From assembly GCF_021735925.1 (NCBI RefSeq), contig NZ_WMEA01000001.1, positions 2,014,001-2,078,000 of the forward strand: a stretch of DNA of 64,000 nucleotides, given 5' to 3'. The stretch comes from Loktanella sp. M215 (GTDB taxonomy: Bacteria; Pseudomonadota; Alphaproteobacteria; Rhodobacterales; Rhodobacteraceae). Below are positions 17,863-27,541 of the stretch, piece by piece. The position numbers and the translations under genes were made by a program. Under the pieces are notes generated by a model, which was given only the letters and a program-made list of their open reading frames with translations, ran no database searches and was not told the DNA's origin. Positions within the stretch are counted from its first letter, which is position 1. Every line of letters starts with the position of its first letter.

Positions 17863-18897
17863 TCAGTCGGGGGCCGTCCATTCGATCCAGCGGCCATGGA
17901 AATCCATCCGCGCCAGACGCACCGTGACATCGCCGGGCCATAGCCGCAGGGTCAGCGCGGCACCCGCGGCATTTGTGCCGTCCGATTCCATCCCCAGCCA
18001 CGCCAGCGGCGCATCGTCGGTGGCAGTGGCGCCGGCAGCCTCGATCCGGGCGCGGCCAAGGGCCTGCCGGTCCGCCGGAAAATACTGCCAGGCGATCGTG
18101 TGATAGATCAGGTGCAATTGGCCCCGCACATGGGGCAGGCGCGGGGTCAGCCCGTCAATGGCATCTGCACGGATCACCGCTGCGCGGGCGATGCCCATGG
18201 CCGCGCGGGTCAGCGCCAGCCGGTGGGGCTGCCCAGCCCAAAGGTAGGCCTGCAGACGCAAGGCATCCGCAGGATTTGCGGGGTCAAGGGGGTTCAGATC
18301 CACCCCCAGACGGTCGACGATCAGGGGCTGTGCCGTCGGCGGCAGCGCACCGGTCCATGCGGGCTCCAGCGTCAAAGCCGCGCGCGTGGGACCAAGGGTC
18401 GCACCGGGCAGGGCCAGCGCGAAATGGTCGAACATCAGGTTCAACCCGCCGCTGGCCCCAAGCTCTGTGATGCGGAAGGGCAGGGGGTGGCGGGCGTGCA
18501 GCCAGTGGCTGGCCGCGATCAGGCCCGCGGCACGGCGCACCTCGTTGGTCTGGGGCGGGCTGTCGATGAAGCGGTCGATGAAAGCCGCATGATCCCTCAG
18601 CGCCGCATGGACCGCCTGCCAGATGGCGTCGTCCTCTGCCGCCTGCGGCGGATAGACCGCGGTCAGTGCCGGATCGCCCTCCAGTTGCAGGGCGTGCAGC
18701 GCACCACACAGGCGCAGGGGCACGCTTTGCCCGCGTGAACCGGTGTCACCCGGCCACGCAAAGACGCGGTCGCGCAGCGGACCTGCGGGCCAGTCGCGGG
18801 TGGCGAGCAGGGTGCAGAGCCGCGCGGTGAAGGCTGATCCCAGATTGTCGCAATGGACCGCCTGATCCGTGAACGACGTGACCAAGGCGGATGGCAT
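17863..18897 (-). CDS. DUF2332 family protein
   Basis: This 344-residue protein contains ELGASGGLNLMFDHF, a methyltransferase-like Gly-rich loop, plus the HARHPLPFRITE and YHTIAWQYFP segments typical of DUF2332. An unproven methyltransferase fold is likely from the loop. I chose ATG 18897, which overlaps the pth stop as TGATG; a GTG lies one codon earlier. It is probably coupled to pth. Confidence 0.82.
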   Translation of the reverse strand: MPSALVTSFTDQAVHCDNLGSAFTARLCTLLATRDWPAGPLRDRVFAWPGDTGSRGQSVPLRLCGALHALQLEGDPALTAVYPPQAAEDDAIWQAVHAALRDHAAFIDRFIDSPPQTNEVRRAAGLIAASHWLHARHPLPFRITELGASGGLNLMFDHFALALPGATLGPTRAALTLEPAWTGALPPTAQPLIVDRLGVDLNPLDPANPADALRLQAYLWAGQPHRLALTRAAMGIARAAVIRADAIDGLTPRLPHVRGQLHLIYHTIAWQYFPADRQALGRARIEAAGATATDDAPLAWLGMESDGTNAAGAALTLRLWPGDVTVRLARMDFHGRWIEWTAPD

Positions 18898-19574
18898 CAC
18901 TTGAAGCGGTCCGTCAGCTTTTGCAGGGCGCTGCGGGTGTCCGGTGGGGCCGCGTCCACTGCCTTGGCCGGGGCGGGTTTATCGGGTTTTGCGGTCGAGG
19001 ATCGGGCAGGGGCCGTGCGCAGGGCGATGGCGTTCAGGAACCTGTCGCCATGACCCGCGACCAGCTGGGCAATGCCGTCGGATATCCCGCGCAGCTCGTC
19101 GTCCAGCCAGTCCTGATCGGCCTTGGCGAAATCGTGCAGCACATAGCCGGGCACGCGATCCTTGTGGCCCGGATGCCCGACGCCAAGACGCACGCGGTCG
19201 TAGTCGGGCCCGATATGGGCATGGATCGACCGCAAGCCATTGTGCCCCGCATGGCCGCCGCCTGTCTTCAGACGCACCTTGCCGGGGGCAAGGTCGATCT
19301 CGTCGTGAAAGACGATGACGTCGGCGGGGGCAATCTTGTGAAAGGCGCAGGCCGCCTGCACGGACCGCCCCGAATCGTTCATGAAGGTCGTGGGCTTCAG
19401 CAGTAGCGCCTTGTCGGACCCGAACCGTCCTTCAGACACCTCGCCATTGAACTTGGCGCGCCACGGGCCAAAGCCGTGATCGCCCGCGATCCGGTCGAGC
19501 GCCATGAAGCCGATGTTGTGACGGTGACCCGCATATTGCGCGCCGGGATTGCCAAGGCCTACGATAAGTTTCAT
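18897..19574 (-). CDS. pth: Peptidyl-tRNA hydrolase
   Basis: This 225-residue Pth recycles peptidyl-tRNA. MKLIVGLGNPGAQYAGHRHN carries the catalytic His, and KPTTFMNDSG and VFHDEIDLAPGKVRLK follow. A basic, Ala/Pro-rich tail (about 190-225) is longer than in E. coli. The start at 19574 is set by the conserved MKLIVGLGNPG; 17 codons upstream are open but not family-like. It lies just downstream of rplY, a common pairing. Confidence 0.95.
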   Translation of the reverse strand: MKLIVGLGNPGAQYAGHRHNIGFMALDRIAGDHGFGPWRAKFNGEVSEGRFGSDKALLLKPTTFMNDSGRSVQAACAFHKIAPADVIVFHDEIDLAPGKVRLKTGGGHAGHNGLRSIHAHIGPDYDRVRLGVGHPGHKDRVPGYVLHDFAKADQDWLDDELRGISDGIAQLVAGHGDRFLNAIALRTAPARSSTAKPDKPAPAKAVDAAPPDTRSALQKLTDRFK

Positions 19575-19642
19575 GGCCGCAAGGCTACCGCGCCCGCATG
19601 GCAGAGTGAAGCGGTCGCGGTGCAATCTGTCGGGTGTCAGAC

Positions 19643-19667
19643 AAGAAAAGGGGCCCCGCAGGGCCCC
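19643..19667 (-). terminator. Terminator after rplY (minus strand)
   Basis: GGGGCCC (19650-19656) pairs with GGGCCCC (19661-19667). On the minus strand the stem is followed by TTTTCTT. Confidence 0.7.
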
Positions 19668-19682
19668 GTTCCAGTCGTTCGA

Positions 19683-20345
19683 TCAGGCTTCTTCGCCGTC
19701 GGGCGGGCCCATCTCGGTGGTCGGCACTTCGTCGGCCTCGACCGTCTCGTCCTCATCGTCGGCAGCCAGTGTCTTGGGCGCCTGGATATTGGCGATGACG
19801 AAATCGCGGTCGCTGATGACCGGCACGGCACCTTCGGGCAGCGCGATGTCGCTGATGTGGATGGTGTCACCCATCGCGCGGCCTGCCAGATCGACGGTGA
19901 TGTGATCGGGGATCTCGCCGGCGAGCACGTTCATCTCGACTTCGTTCCGCACGACCGTCAGCACGCCGCCGCCGGACCGCAGGGCCTTGCAGTCGTCTGC
20001 GTTGATGAATTCGACGGGGATGAAGATGTCGACGCGGCTCGTGCGCTTCAGGCGCATCAGGTCGATGTGCGTCGGCAGGTCCTTCACCACGTGGCGCTGG
20101 ATGCCGCGGCAGATGACTCGGACGTCGTCGTGGCCTTCAACCTTCAGGTTGAACAGCGTGGACATGAAGCGGCCCTTGCGCAGGCGCGTCAGCAGCTTGT
20201 TGAAGTCGAGCTGCAGCGCGACCGGATCGGCCCCGCCACCGTAGACGACTCCGGGTACCATTCCATTACGACGAGCTGTGCGGGCGGCCCCCTTGCCTGT
20301 CCCCGCGCGAACCTCGGCGTGCAGATCAGGGATCTTGTCAGCCAT
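19683..20345 (-). CDS. rplY: 50S ribosomal protein L25/general stress protein Ctc
   Basis: This 220-residue long-form (TL5/Ctc type) L25 binds 5S rRNA. The N-terminal L25 domain (residues 5-95; [14 protein letters not shown]) is followed by the C-terminal beta domain (about 100-190; [31 protein letters not shown]) and an acidic tail. The start at 20345 follows the family N-terminus [13 protein letters not shown]; the frame is open further upstream without support. The pth gene follows after a terminator. Confidence 0.94.
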   Translation of the reverse strand: MADKIPDLHAEVRAGTGKGAARTARRNGMVPGVVYGGGADPVALQLDFNKLLTRLRKGRFMSTLFNLKVEGHDDVRVICRGIQRHVVKDLPTHIDLMRLKRTSRVDIFIPVEFINADDCKALRSGGGVLTVVRNEVEMNVLAGEIPDHITVDLAGRAMGDTIHISDIALPEGAVPVISDRDFVIANIQAPKTLAADDEDETVEADEVPTTEMGPPDGEEA

Positions 20346-20507
20346 TGGTATTCTCCAGTTATAGTGGGACCGCCCTCCAAGGGTGTGCGGTCCGATGAAG
20401 TCGCCCCTATAGGGCCAACGCCACGGCTTTGGAAGGGGGGATCGCGCGGTTTGAACGGTTTTGCGCCAGGACTGGCAGAGGTCTAGAAGAGGATCGGGGG
20501 ACACGCC

Positions 20508-21131
20508 ATGATGACCACGGACGTCGCGGATTATTTCACGCTGGGGTGCGGGCGCTGCGACAGGTTCGCGAAGCCTACTTGTTCCACGCGCCGCTGGATC
20601 GTTGGTCTGACCGCCCTGCGCCGCATCTGCCGCGACATGGGATTGTCAGAGACGGTGAAATGGGCGCATCCCTGTTACATGCACGCGGGCCGCAACATCG
20701 CGATCATCGGGGCCTTCCGCGAGGATTTCCGCCTGACCCTCATGAACGCCAGCCTGCTGAGCGACCCCGAGGGGCTGCTGGAACGACAGGGCGAGAACAG
20801 CCAGACGGCGGGCACGCTGCGGTTTGTCGATGCAGACCGTGTTGCTGAACACGAACCCGCGATCCGCGGCTTTCTGGCGGACCTGATGCATCACGCCGAG
20901 GCAGGTACGAAGGTGCCCCGCCAGCAGGCGACGTTCGCGTTGCCCGACGAACTCATCGCGGCTCTGGACGACGATCCGGACCTGGCAGAGGCGTTTGCCG
21001 CGCTGACCCCCGGCCGCCAAAGGTCGTGGGTGCTGCATCTGGAGGGGACGAAGGTTGCCGCGACCCGACTGGCGCGGATCGCGAAGGCGCGCGACAGGAT
21101 CATCGCAGGCAAGGGCGCGCAGGAGCGTTAG
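20508..21131 (+). CDS. YdeI/OmpD-associated (DUF1801-type) family protein
   Basis: This 207-residue cytoplasmic protein matches the YdeI/OmdA family: [17 protein letters not shown] at the N-terminus, [21 protein letters not shown], then a C-terminal OmdA-like region ([32 protein letters not shown]). Three Cys in GCGRC...C may bind a metal. It stands alone, convergent with the amylosucrase gene, and the two stops overlap by 3 bases. The biochemical role is unknown. Confidence 0.82.
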   Translation: MMTTDVADYFTLGCGRCDRFAKPTCSTRRWIVGLTALRRICRDMGLSETVKWAHPCYMHAGRNIAIIGAFREDFRLTLMNASLLSDPEGLLERQGENSQTAGTLRFVDADRVAEHEPAIRGFLADLMHHAEAGTKVPRQQATFALPDELIAALDDDPDLAEAFAALTPGRQRSWVLHLEGTKVAATRLARIAKARDRIIAGKGAQER

Positions 21132-23011
21132 CGCAGCCAAAGGCACCCGTAGGGCGGAATCGCGATCCGGTCGTCTGCGACCTCCGGTGGTCGCCCGGTC
21201 AACAGATCCGTCAGCTTGCCCGCATCAAGGCCCGCATCCGCCACGGCCAGCGATTGCGGCCGGGCGGTGAAGTTGGCGATGCAGGTCACGGTGCGGTCAT
21301 CCCCCAGCCGCTGCCAGACGAACAGCGCCGGGTTGCCGGTGTCGATCACCCGCGTCGGCACGTCGCCCGCCAGCTGCGGCATGGTCTTGCGCACCGCCAT
21401 GACGTGCCGCAGGTCTGCCTTGATCCGGGCCGCGGGGCCTGTCGGGGCGGTGGCCACGGCCCAATCCATCGCGGGACGCTGCATCCATCGTCCGTCGTCG
21501 GCCAAGGCAGGCTCCGTCAGGTAGCTGTGGTCGTTGGTCAGCCCGATCTCGTCCCCCATGTAGATCAGGGGAATCCCGCCGTAGGACGCGATCAGCGCGT
21601 GCCCCAGCCTGATCCGCGCGATCGCCATGTCGATCCCGGTATCATCGCCGGCTGCGACCGACAATTCGAGCCCCGCAAGGCTGGCGAAGCTGCCGTTGGT
21701 GCGGCGGTCGCCCGTCTCCTCGTTCACCTGAAAGTCGGCACCGCGCGCCCAGCTGCCGGGAAAGCTGCCGTTGTAGAAGTCCGACAGATAATCGCGGTGC
21801 GCCTTCGCGTCCATCGCGGGGATATGGGCCGTATCCTCTGGCGTGATCGCCCAACCGATATCGTCGTGGCAGCGGATGTAAGGGGCGAAGGACGCGCGGC
21901 GGAAGGATTCGGGAAAGTGCGTTTTCAGCACGTAATTCATCAGCCGGGTATCGCCAGAGGCGAGCGACGACCAGAACTGCACCATCAGGTTATTATGGTA
22001 AGCCAGTTGGCTGACCTTTCCCGCATGCGTCCCGGTGCCAAGATAGGGGACAAGGTCGGATGGCCCCACGATCGCCTCGGCCTTGTGGATCACCGCGGGG
22101 GCACAGATGCGGGTGGACTGGGTCAGCAGTTGCAGCAGGTCGTGGACTTCGGGCAGGTTCTGGCAGCCGGTCCCCATCCGCTTCCACATGAACGCCACGG
22201 CATCGAGGCGGAAGCATTCGACGCCCTGATTGGCGAGATACAGGATGGTGTCGAGGACGGCGAGGAAGACCTCCGGATTTTCCCAGTTCAGATCCCACTG
22301 GTATTCGTTGAAGGTGGTCCAGACCCATTTTCCCATGTCAGGGTAGTAGGTGAAATTGCCGGGGGCCTGCGCAGGGAAGATCTCGACCAGCGTCTCCTCA
22401 AAGGCTTTGGGCAGCGTGTCGTCGTCGAACATGCGGTAGAAGGCCTGATAGAACGGATCGCCCGCGCGGGCGCGCAGGGCCCAGTCGTGTTCCTTGGCCG
22501 TGTGGTTCACCACCATGTCGATCACCGGGCTGATCCCTGTCTTGCGGAACGCCGCGGTCGCCGCGCGAAAGTCGGCCATCGTGCCAAGGTCCGGATTGAT
22601 CTGACGGTAGTCCATGACCGCATAGCCGCCATCATTGGCGCCGCGCCGCGGCTTCAGGCAGGGCATCATGTGGGCATAGGTCACGCCGAGGTCGGCCAGA
22701 TAGGGGATGCGGCCGGGCAGATCGGCCAGCCGTCCGGCAAAGCGGTCGATGTAGAAGACATAGGCGACCATCCGTTCCGACAGGAACCAGTCGGGGTTCA
22801 GGTCGCGCTGCAGGTCCAGCAGGCGCAGGTCGGCGGGGCGGTCCTGCCAATGCTGATGCAGCAGCGCCTTCAGCCGGTCGAGAAAGGCATCGGCATCGAC
22901 GGTATCGCCATAAAGCCTGCGGATCGGCCCGGTCAGGTCGCGACGGCCCCGGTCCCAGCGCAGGGCAAAGAGGTCGTCATCGGTGATCGTCGCCTGCGGT
23001 GGTCTGGCCAT
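21128..23011 (-). CDS. Amylosucrase-like GH13 enzyme
   Basis: This 627-residue glycoside hydrolase family 13 protein is closest to amylosucrase (GH13_4). Visible are MVAYVFYIDRFAG, GANDGGYAVMDYRQINP, the nucleophile Asp in CFRLDAVAFMWK, the acid/base Glu in IHKAEAIVG, RCHDDIGW with the third carboxylate, and RTNGS. Amylosucrase splits sucrose, transferring glucose to an alpha-1,4-glucan and releasing fructose; hydrolysis or isomerisation is also possible. There is no signal peptide, so it is cytoplasmic. ATG 23011 is chosen over 23029 because AAGGAGG sits 5 bases before it. A PfkB fructokinase-like gene lies about 2 kb upstream on the same strand. Confidence 0.85.
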   Translation of the reverse strand: MARPPQATITDDDLFALRWDRGRRDLTGPIRRLYGDTVDADAFLDRLKALLHQHWQDRPADLRLLDLQRDLNPDWFLSERMVAYVFYIDRFAGRLADLPGRIPYLADLGVTYAHMMPCLKPRRGANDGGYAVMDYRQINPDLGTMADFRAATAAFRKTGISPVIDMVVNHTAKEHDWALRARAGDPFYQAFYRMFDDDTLPKAFEETLVEIFPAQAPGNFTYYPDMGKWVWTTFNEYQWDLNWENPEVFLAVLDTILYLANQGVECFRLDAVAFMWKRMGTGCQNLPEVHDLLQLLTQSTRICAPAVIHKAEAIVGPSDLVPYLGTGTHAGKVSQLAYHNNLMVQFWSSLASGDTRLMNYVLKTHFPESFRRASFAPYIRCHDDIGWAITPEDTAHIPAMDAKAHRDYLSDFYNGSFPGSWARGADFQVNEETGDRRTNGSFASLAGLELSVAAGDDTGIDMAIARIRLGHALIASYGGIPLIYMGDEIGLTNDHSYLTEPALADDGRWMQRPAMDWAVATAPTGPAARIKADLRHVMAVRKTMPQLAGDVPTRVIDTGNPALFVWQRLGDDRTVTCIANFTARPQSLAVADAGLDAGKLTDLLTGRPPEVADDRIAIPPYGCLWLR

Positions 23012-23090
23012 GCGGTCCTCCTTGCGCATGCGACTATGACGGGTCGGCGCGTCGCTGCAAGGGGCGGGATGCGTGGCGGGTGCCGGACGC

Positions 23091-23124
23091 CTCCCGCGGG
23101 GGAGTATTTGGAAAAAAGCGAGGG
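23091..23124 (+). repeat. Intergenic repeat copy B
   Basis: CTCCCGCGGGGGAG palindrome followed by TATTTGGAAAAAAGCGAGGG, between the amylosucrase and lldD-like genes. Copies occur at 10497, 57661 and 63290. Confidence 0.6.
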
Positions 23125-23179
23125 TGGCCTTGTCGGTCGTGCACAGGTCTTGACCGATCGACAGGCCGCACGCGGGCGG

Positions 23180-24343
23180 TCAGGCCCAGTCGCCTTCGAA
23201 ATCCTTTGGGACCAGCAGGATGTCACGGTCGACGTCGGCGATGTCGCGCTTGCCGCAGAGCGCCATGGTCAAATCCATTTCCTTTTGCAGGATCTCCAGC
23301 GCCTTCGTCACACCCTTCTGCCCCATTGCGCCAAGGCCGTAGATATAGGCGCGGCCGATCATGACGCCGTGCGCGCCCAGTGCGCGGGCCTTCAGGATGT
23401 CCTGACCGGACCGGATGCCCGAGTCCATCAGCACCTCGACCCGGTCGCCCACGGCCGCCACGATGGCGGGCAGCATGCGGATCGCCGACAGCGCGCCGTC
23501 CAGCTGGCGGCCGCCGTGGTTGGACACGACGATGGCGTCGCAGCCGATGTCTGCTGCTTTCTTGGCGTCCTCCACATCGAGGATGCCTTTCAGGATCAGC
23601 TTGCCGCCCCACTTTTCCTTCAGCCGGGCGACCATGTCCCAGTCCAGCTTCGGTTCGAACTGTTCGGCGGTCCAGGCGGACAGCGACGTCATGTCCGAGG
23701 CGGATTTCGCGTGGCCGACGATATTGCCGAAGCTGCGGTTTTTGGTCTGCAGCATCTCCAGCCCCCAGGACCATTTGGTCGCGAGGTTCAGGATCGTCTT
23801 TGGCGTCAGCTTGGGCGGGGCGGAGAGGCCGTTTTTCAGATCCTTGTGACGCTGGCCCAGCAGCTGCAGGTCCAGCGTCAGCACGAGCGCGTTGCAGCCC
23901 GCATTCTTGGCCCGCTGGATGATGTTGTCGACGAATTCCTCGTCGCGCATGACGTAAAGCTGGAACCAGAAGGGCGCTTTGGTCGCCTTGGCGACATCTT
24001 CGATCGAACAGATCGACATGGTGGACAAGGTATAAGGCACGCCGAAGTCGCGGGCGGCGCGGGCGGCCTTGATTTCACCATCGGCGCTTTGCATGCCCGT
24101 CATGCCGACCGGGGCGAGGGCCACGGGGATCGTCACGTCCTGCCCGATCATCGTGCTGCGCAGGGTGCGGTCCGACATGTCGACGGCGATCCGCTGGCGC
24201 AGGCGCAACCGGTCGAAATCCGAGGTGTTTTCGCGGAAGGTCTGTTCGGTCCAGCTGCCGCTTTCGCAGTAGTCAAAGAACATCTTGGGCGCACGGCGCC
24301 GGTGCATCCGCTTGAGATCGTCGATGGTCGTGATTACCGGCAT
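23180..24343 (-). CDS. lldD: L-lactate dehydrogenase-like FMN-dependent alpha-hydroxy acid dehydrogenase
   Basis: This 387-residue FMN flavoprotein has the order seen in LldD: MPVITTIDDLKRMHRRRAP, MFFDYCESGSWTE, VALAPVGMTG, WFQLYV, LTLDL, LILKGI, SNHGGRQLDG with the active-site His and Arg, and MDSGIRSG. It oxidises L-lactate or a related 2-hydroxy acid and passes electrons to the quinone pool. Start ATG 24343 replaces a GTG three codons earlier because the family begins MPVI and AGGTG lies upstream. It sits between dtd and the amylosucrase gene; no lactate permease or lld regulator is nearby. Confidence 0.88.
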   Translation of the reverse strand: MPVITTIDDLKRMHRRRAPKMFFDYCESGSWTEQTFRENTSDFDRLRLRQRIAVDMSDRTLRSTMIGQDVTIPVALAPVGMTGMQSADGEIKAARAARDFGVPYTLSTMSICSIEDVAKATKAPFWFQLYVMRDEEFVDNIIQRAKNAGCNALVLTLDLQLLGQRHKDLKNGLSAPPKLTPKTILNLATKWSWGLEMLQTKNRSFGNIVGHAKSASDMTSLSAWTAEQFEPKLDWDMVARLKEKWGGKLILKGILDVEDAKKAADIGCDAIVVSNHGGRQLDGALSAIRMLPAIVAAVGDRVEVLMDSGIRSGQDILKARALGAHGVMIGRAYIYGLGAMGQKGVTKALEILQKEMDLTMALCGKRDIADVDRDILLVPKDFEGDWA

Positions 24344-24403
24344 GGGCTGCACCTGTCTGAATTGGTCAGCTTACCTTGCCAATTCACCGGCTGGGTTGCA
24401 ATC

Positions 24404-24841
24404 CTAGACCTCGACCCAGAGCGTTACGGGGCCGTCGTTCGTCAGGCTGACGGCCATGTCGGCCCCGAACCGGCCGGCCGCGGTCGTGATCCCCAACTTG
24501 CCGACTTCGCTGACGAAGGACTCATAGGCCGCGCGGCCCTCGACCGGGGACGCGGCAGAGGAAAAGCCGGGACGGTTGCCCCGGCTGGTATCGCCGGCCA
24601 GCGTGAACTGGGACACGATCAGGGCGCTGCGGTGTGTGTCCAGCAGCGACAGGTTCATCTTGCCCGCGTCATCCTTGAAGATGCGGAGCTTTGCGATTTT
24701 CGCAGCCATTTTTGTTGGCGCGTCGGGACCGTCACCCGCCATGGCGCAGATCAGGATCAGCAGGCCGGGGCCGGTTTCGCCCACGACCTTGCCGTCGATG
24801 GCGACAGAGGCCTGTGTGACCCGCTGGATCAGTGCGCGCAT
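24404..24841 (-). CDS. dtd: D-aminoacyl-tRNA deacylase
   Basis: This 145-residue DTD removes D-amino acids from mischarged tRNA. The motifs [17 protein letters not shown] and [11 protein letters not shown] (variant of the usual NxGPVT) form the active site. The start MRALIQRV is conserved; longer open frame upstream is ignored. It begins one base after the PfkB kinase stop, so the genes are likely co-transcribed. Confidence 0.95.
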   Translation of the reverse strand: MRALIQRVTQASVAIDGKVVGETGPGLLILICAMAGDGPDAPTKMAAKIAKLRIFKDDAGKMNLSLLDTHRSALIVSQFTLAGDTSRGNRPGFSSAASPVEGRAAYESFVSEVGKLGITTAAGRFGADMAVSLTNDGPVTLWVEV

Positions 24842-24842
24842 G

Positions 24843-25748
24843 TCACAGCTCGTGCGCCCACGGCGGGTTAGCCCCGGCGCGGGCGACGGTGATCGCGGCG
24901 GCCTTTGCACCCAGTGCGGCGGCGGTGCGCAACTGGTCGTCGGTGGCCTGCGCTACGCCGGCCTTGGTCAACAGCCCTGCCTGATCCAGACCGGCGAGGA
25001 ACCCCGCGTTGAACGTGTCACCGGCACCGACCGTATCCACGACCTCGGCGCGCTCTGCGGCCACGTCAAAACGCCCGCGCCGCGTGATGACGGTCACGCC
25101 ATCGGCGCCGCGGGTCAGCAGGACGACCTGTGTCGCGGCATTGTCCAGCAGGCTGGCGCCATCGGTATCACCGGTCAGCCACTGCAGGTCTTCGTCCGAG
25201 ATCTTGACGATATCCGCGACGGCCAGCATCGCGTTCAGGCGGGCGCGGTAGGCCGCCGCGTCGGTGATGAAGCCGGGGCGAATATTGGGGTCGATCATCG
25301 TCAGCTTGGCGGGCGCCTCGCGCAGCATTAGCGCCTTGTAGGCCTCGCCACACGGTTCGACGACAAGGCTGATTCCGCCAAAGAACAGCGCATCGGCGGT
25401 GACCGTCGGCAGGTCCGCCGGGGTCAGCATGCGGCCCGCGGTATTCTCGTCGTAGAAGGCATAGCTTGCATGCCCGTTGGTCAGCCGGACGAAGGCCAGT
25501 GTCGTGGGCCGGTCCGAGATATGCGACGGGCTGCTGTCCACCTGGCTGTCGGACAGGACGCTGCGCAGCTGTTCGCCGAACAGGTCCGACGACAATCCGC
25601 AAAAGAACTGCACCGGCGCACCCAAGCGCCCCAGCGCGATCGCCGTGTTGAAGACGGCACCGCCAGCATAGGGGGCAAAGGCGGCCTCGCCCGCCGCAGT
25701 CTCGCGCGGTAGCATGTCGATCAGCGCCTCGCCACAACAGATGATCAT
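24843..25748 (-). CDS. PfkB-family carbohydrate kinase, probable fructokinase
   Basis: This 301-residue ribokinase-fold sugar kinase has [27 protein letters not shown] and the C-terminal signature [13 protein letters not shown] with the catalytic Asp. The pattern resembles bacterial fructokinases (Frk). The nearby amylosucrase would release fructose, which fits. The stop is one base from dtd; the start is 12 bases after the zinc-ribbon gene. Substrate is inferred. Confidence 0.88.
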   Translation of the reverse strand: MIICCGEALIDMLPRETAAGEAAFAPYAGGAVFNTAIALGRLGAPVQFFCGLSSDLFGEQLRSVLSDSQVDSSPSHISDRPTTLAFVRLTNGHASYAFYDENTAGRMLTPADLPTVTADALFFGGISLVVEPCGEAYKALMLREAPAKLTMIDPNIRPGFITDAAAYRARLNAMLAVADIVKISDEDLQWLTGDTDGASLLDNAATQVVLLTRGADGVTVITRRGRFDVAAERAEVVDTVGAGDTFNAGFLAGLDQAGLLTKAGVAQATDDQLRTAAALGAKAAAITVARAGANPPWAHEL

Positions 25749-25760
25749 CGCCGGTCCCTC

Positions 25761-26858
25761 CTACTGGTTCTGGGCGTAGAAATACCCGACCGTTAGCGCC
25801 AACACCAGCCCGAGGAGGACGGCAAAGGCGATCTTCCATTTGGAATAGGGGCGTTCGCCCTGCACCCGGCCGGTCCTGCCGTTGATGACGAAGCGGTAGG
25901 TCTGGCCGTTGTATTTGTAGGCCGCCATCCAGACCGGCAGCAGGATGTGCTTGAAGGTCACGTCCGACACCCGCGTCTGCACGTCGCTGACCATCTGCTC
26001 GTCCCCGCCGATGTCGAACTTCACATCGCGCAGGATCATCCGGTCCATATAGGCGCGCGCCTCGGTAAAGCCGTCCTGCAGTTCGACCTGATAGCCCTCG
26101 GCCAGAAACCCCGCGAGGTATTGCGGCTGATAGGGCGCCAGTTCCGACAGGTCCCAAGGTTCCAGACCGTCTGTATATTGTTTGGGCAGGCTGTGCGACG
26201 CCAAGACCAGCAAATCGTCAAAGAACCGCGCGACCCGACCCGACACGCTGCGCCAGCGGGTGTGGCGCTGCTGGACGGTCTGGGGCTTGCCGTCGCGCAT
26301 GACCGTGTGGGTCGTATAATAATAGGTGCCGCGCTGGCCCGCGTAGGCGCTGTCCGTCTGCGCATCGAAGGTCCAGTAGGGGACGTAAATCCCGTCCATC
26401 GCGCGGCCCTTTCGGGCGTATTCGGTCAACCCGTTGGGGGCGAACCACAGGCTGCCCAGCCAGTCGGTCATCGCCGCCCGTGCGCGGGTCTGATCGAGCG
26501 CGAAGGGCAGCAATCCGCGCGGCTTGATCTGGCGCTGGATGCCGGTATCGGTGACGACGGGCGTCGCGCAAAACGGGCATTCGGCGGCATGGGTGTCGCC
26601 CGACAGTTCGAACTGTGCGCCGCAGTTCGGGCAGGACTGGACGCGGGTCTCCTGCGTTTCGGCTTGTGGCAGGCTGGCCGACAGTGCTTGTTGAAAATCA
26701 AGTTCCGCCACGACGGCGAAAGGCCCTGCGGTGCCACCGACGGGTTCCGTGTTGCCGCAGTGATCGCAGACCAGCTGCGCCGATGCGGGATCGAACCGCA
26801 GGTCCGACCCGCAGGTGCCGCAGGGAAAGCGATGCGTCGTGGGCGTGGTGTCGGGCAT
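25761..26858 (-). CDS. Zinc-ribbon membrane-anchored protein of the TelA/XpaC cluster
   Basis: This 365-residue protein starts with two zinc ribbons: FPCGTCGSDL...CDHCGN (about 13-36) and SCPNCGAQFE...CPFCATPVV (about 75-100). A domain (110-330) with YVPYWTFDAQTDSAYAGQRG and LLPVWMAAYKYNGQTY follows, then one C-terminal membrane segment (about 343-362). Such proteins are often mislabelled as primosomal protein N' or helicase-like; no helicase motif is present. They recur beside TelA, XpaC and SPFH genes. The role is unknown; membrane-stress sensing or scaffolding is inference. Confidence 0.78.
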   Translation of the reverse strand: MPDTTPTTHRFPCGTCGSDLRFDPASAQLVCDHCGNTEPVGGTAGPFAVVAELDFQQALSASLPQAETQETRVQSCPNCGAQFELSGDTHAAECPFCATPVVTDTGIQRQIKPRGLLPFALDQTRARAAMTDWLGSLWFAPNGLTEYARKGRAMDGIYVPYWTFDAQTDSAYAGQRGTYYYTTHTVMRDGKPQTVQQRHTRWRSVSGRVARFFDDLLVLASHSLPKQYTDGLEPWDLSELAPYQPQYLAGFLAEGYQVELQDGFTEARAYMDRMILRDVKFDIGGDEQMVSDVQTRVSDVTFKHILLPVWMAAYKYNGQTYRFVINGRTGRVQGERPYSKWKIAFAVLLGLVLALTVGYFYAQNQ

Positions 26859-26977
26859 CGGTGCCTCTGGCGGTCATGGGGGTCTGGGAATGGATAGCCT
26901 CCGCCGCGCAGGGTTGCCAGCGTTCAGCGCCGCGAAAGGCGGAACCGGGCGATCAGACCGCCCCGGTGGTCACCCGG

Positions 26978-27466
26978 TCACACCCTGCCGCGCGTCATCC
27001 GGCGCAGCGTGCCGTCCTTCAGGATATAGTGATGGTAGAGGGCCACCAGCGCGTGGCCCAGTGCCACGATCATCAGACCGTTGGCAACAATCGCGTGCGG
27101 ATCGCCCAGCGCGCCGATCTTGAAATACCACGTCAACGCGCCCATCGCCGGGACAACGAACATCAGCAGATAGAGCAGCCGGTGCCCCCAGGCGCCTGCG
27201 GCATGAAAGAGCGGCGGCGTATCGTTGACGGGTTCCGGCGCACCCTGCACCCGCCGCACGACGAACCTGACGACAACCAGGATCAGGACCAGCGTGCCCA
27301 GCCAGACGTGCCAGGTGTTGCCCTCGAACCCGGTCTGGTTCTGCTGGAACCGGGTGCGCAGGGCGCGGCCCATGCCGTCGCCCAGCCACCAGGTCGCCGC
27401 GATCAGAACGGCCACCAGCCAGTGCAGCGCGATCTGTAAGCGTGAATATCGGGTCGCATCGGCCAT
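26978..27466 (-). CDS. Cytochrome b561-type membrane protein
   Basis: This 162-residue di-heme b-type cytochrome has four membrane helices. Likely heme-ligand histidines occur in IALHWLVAV, NTWHVWLG, GHRLLYLLM and LGHALVALYHHY. The family (cytochrome b561/YodB type) moves electrons between quinone and periplasmic acceptors such as superoxide or YceI-like partners. It interrupts the SPFH/zinc-ribbon cluster, with gaps of 75 and 119 bases, so it may be a separate unit. Confidence 0.88.
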   Translation of the reverse strand: MADATRYSRLQIALHWLVAVLIAATWWLGDGMGRALRTRFQQNQTGFEGNTWHVWLGTLVLILVVVRFVVRRVQGAPEPVNDTPPLFHAAGAWGHRLLYLLMFVVPAMGALTWYFKIGALGDPHAIVANGLMIVALGHALVALYHHYILKDGTLRRMTRGRV

Positions 27467-27541
27467 GGTAAGGTGCTTTCAAAGGGTCGCGTCAAACCTT
27501 CACCTCGATGTAACGCGCTTTCCTTTACCGTCGAGGGCGCA

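Noticed and set aside
21026..24871. A 1281-codon open frame on the plus strand
   Set aside because: It lies antisense to the amylosucrase, lldD-like and dtd genes, whose motifs are clear; the long frame is a by-product of high GC.
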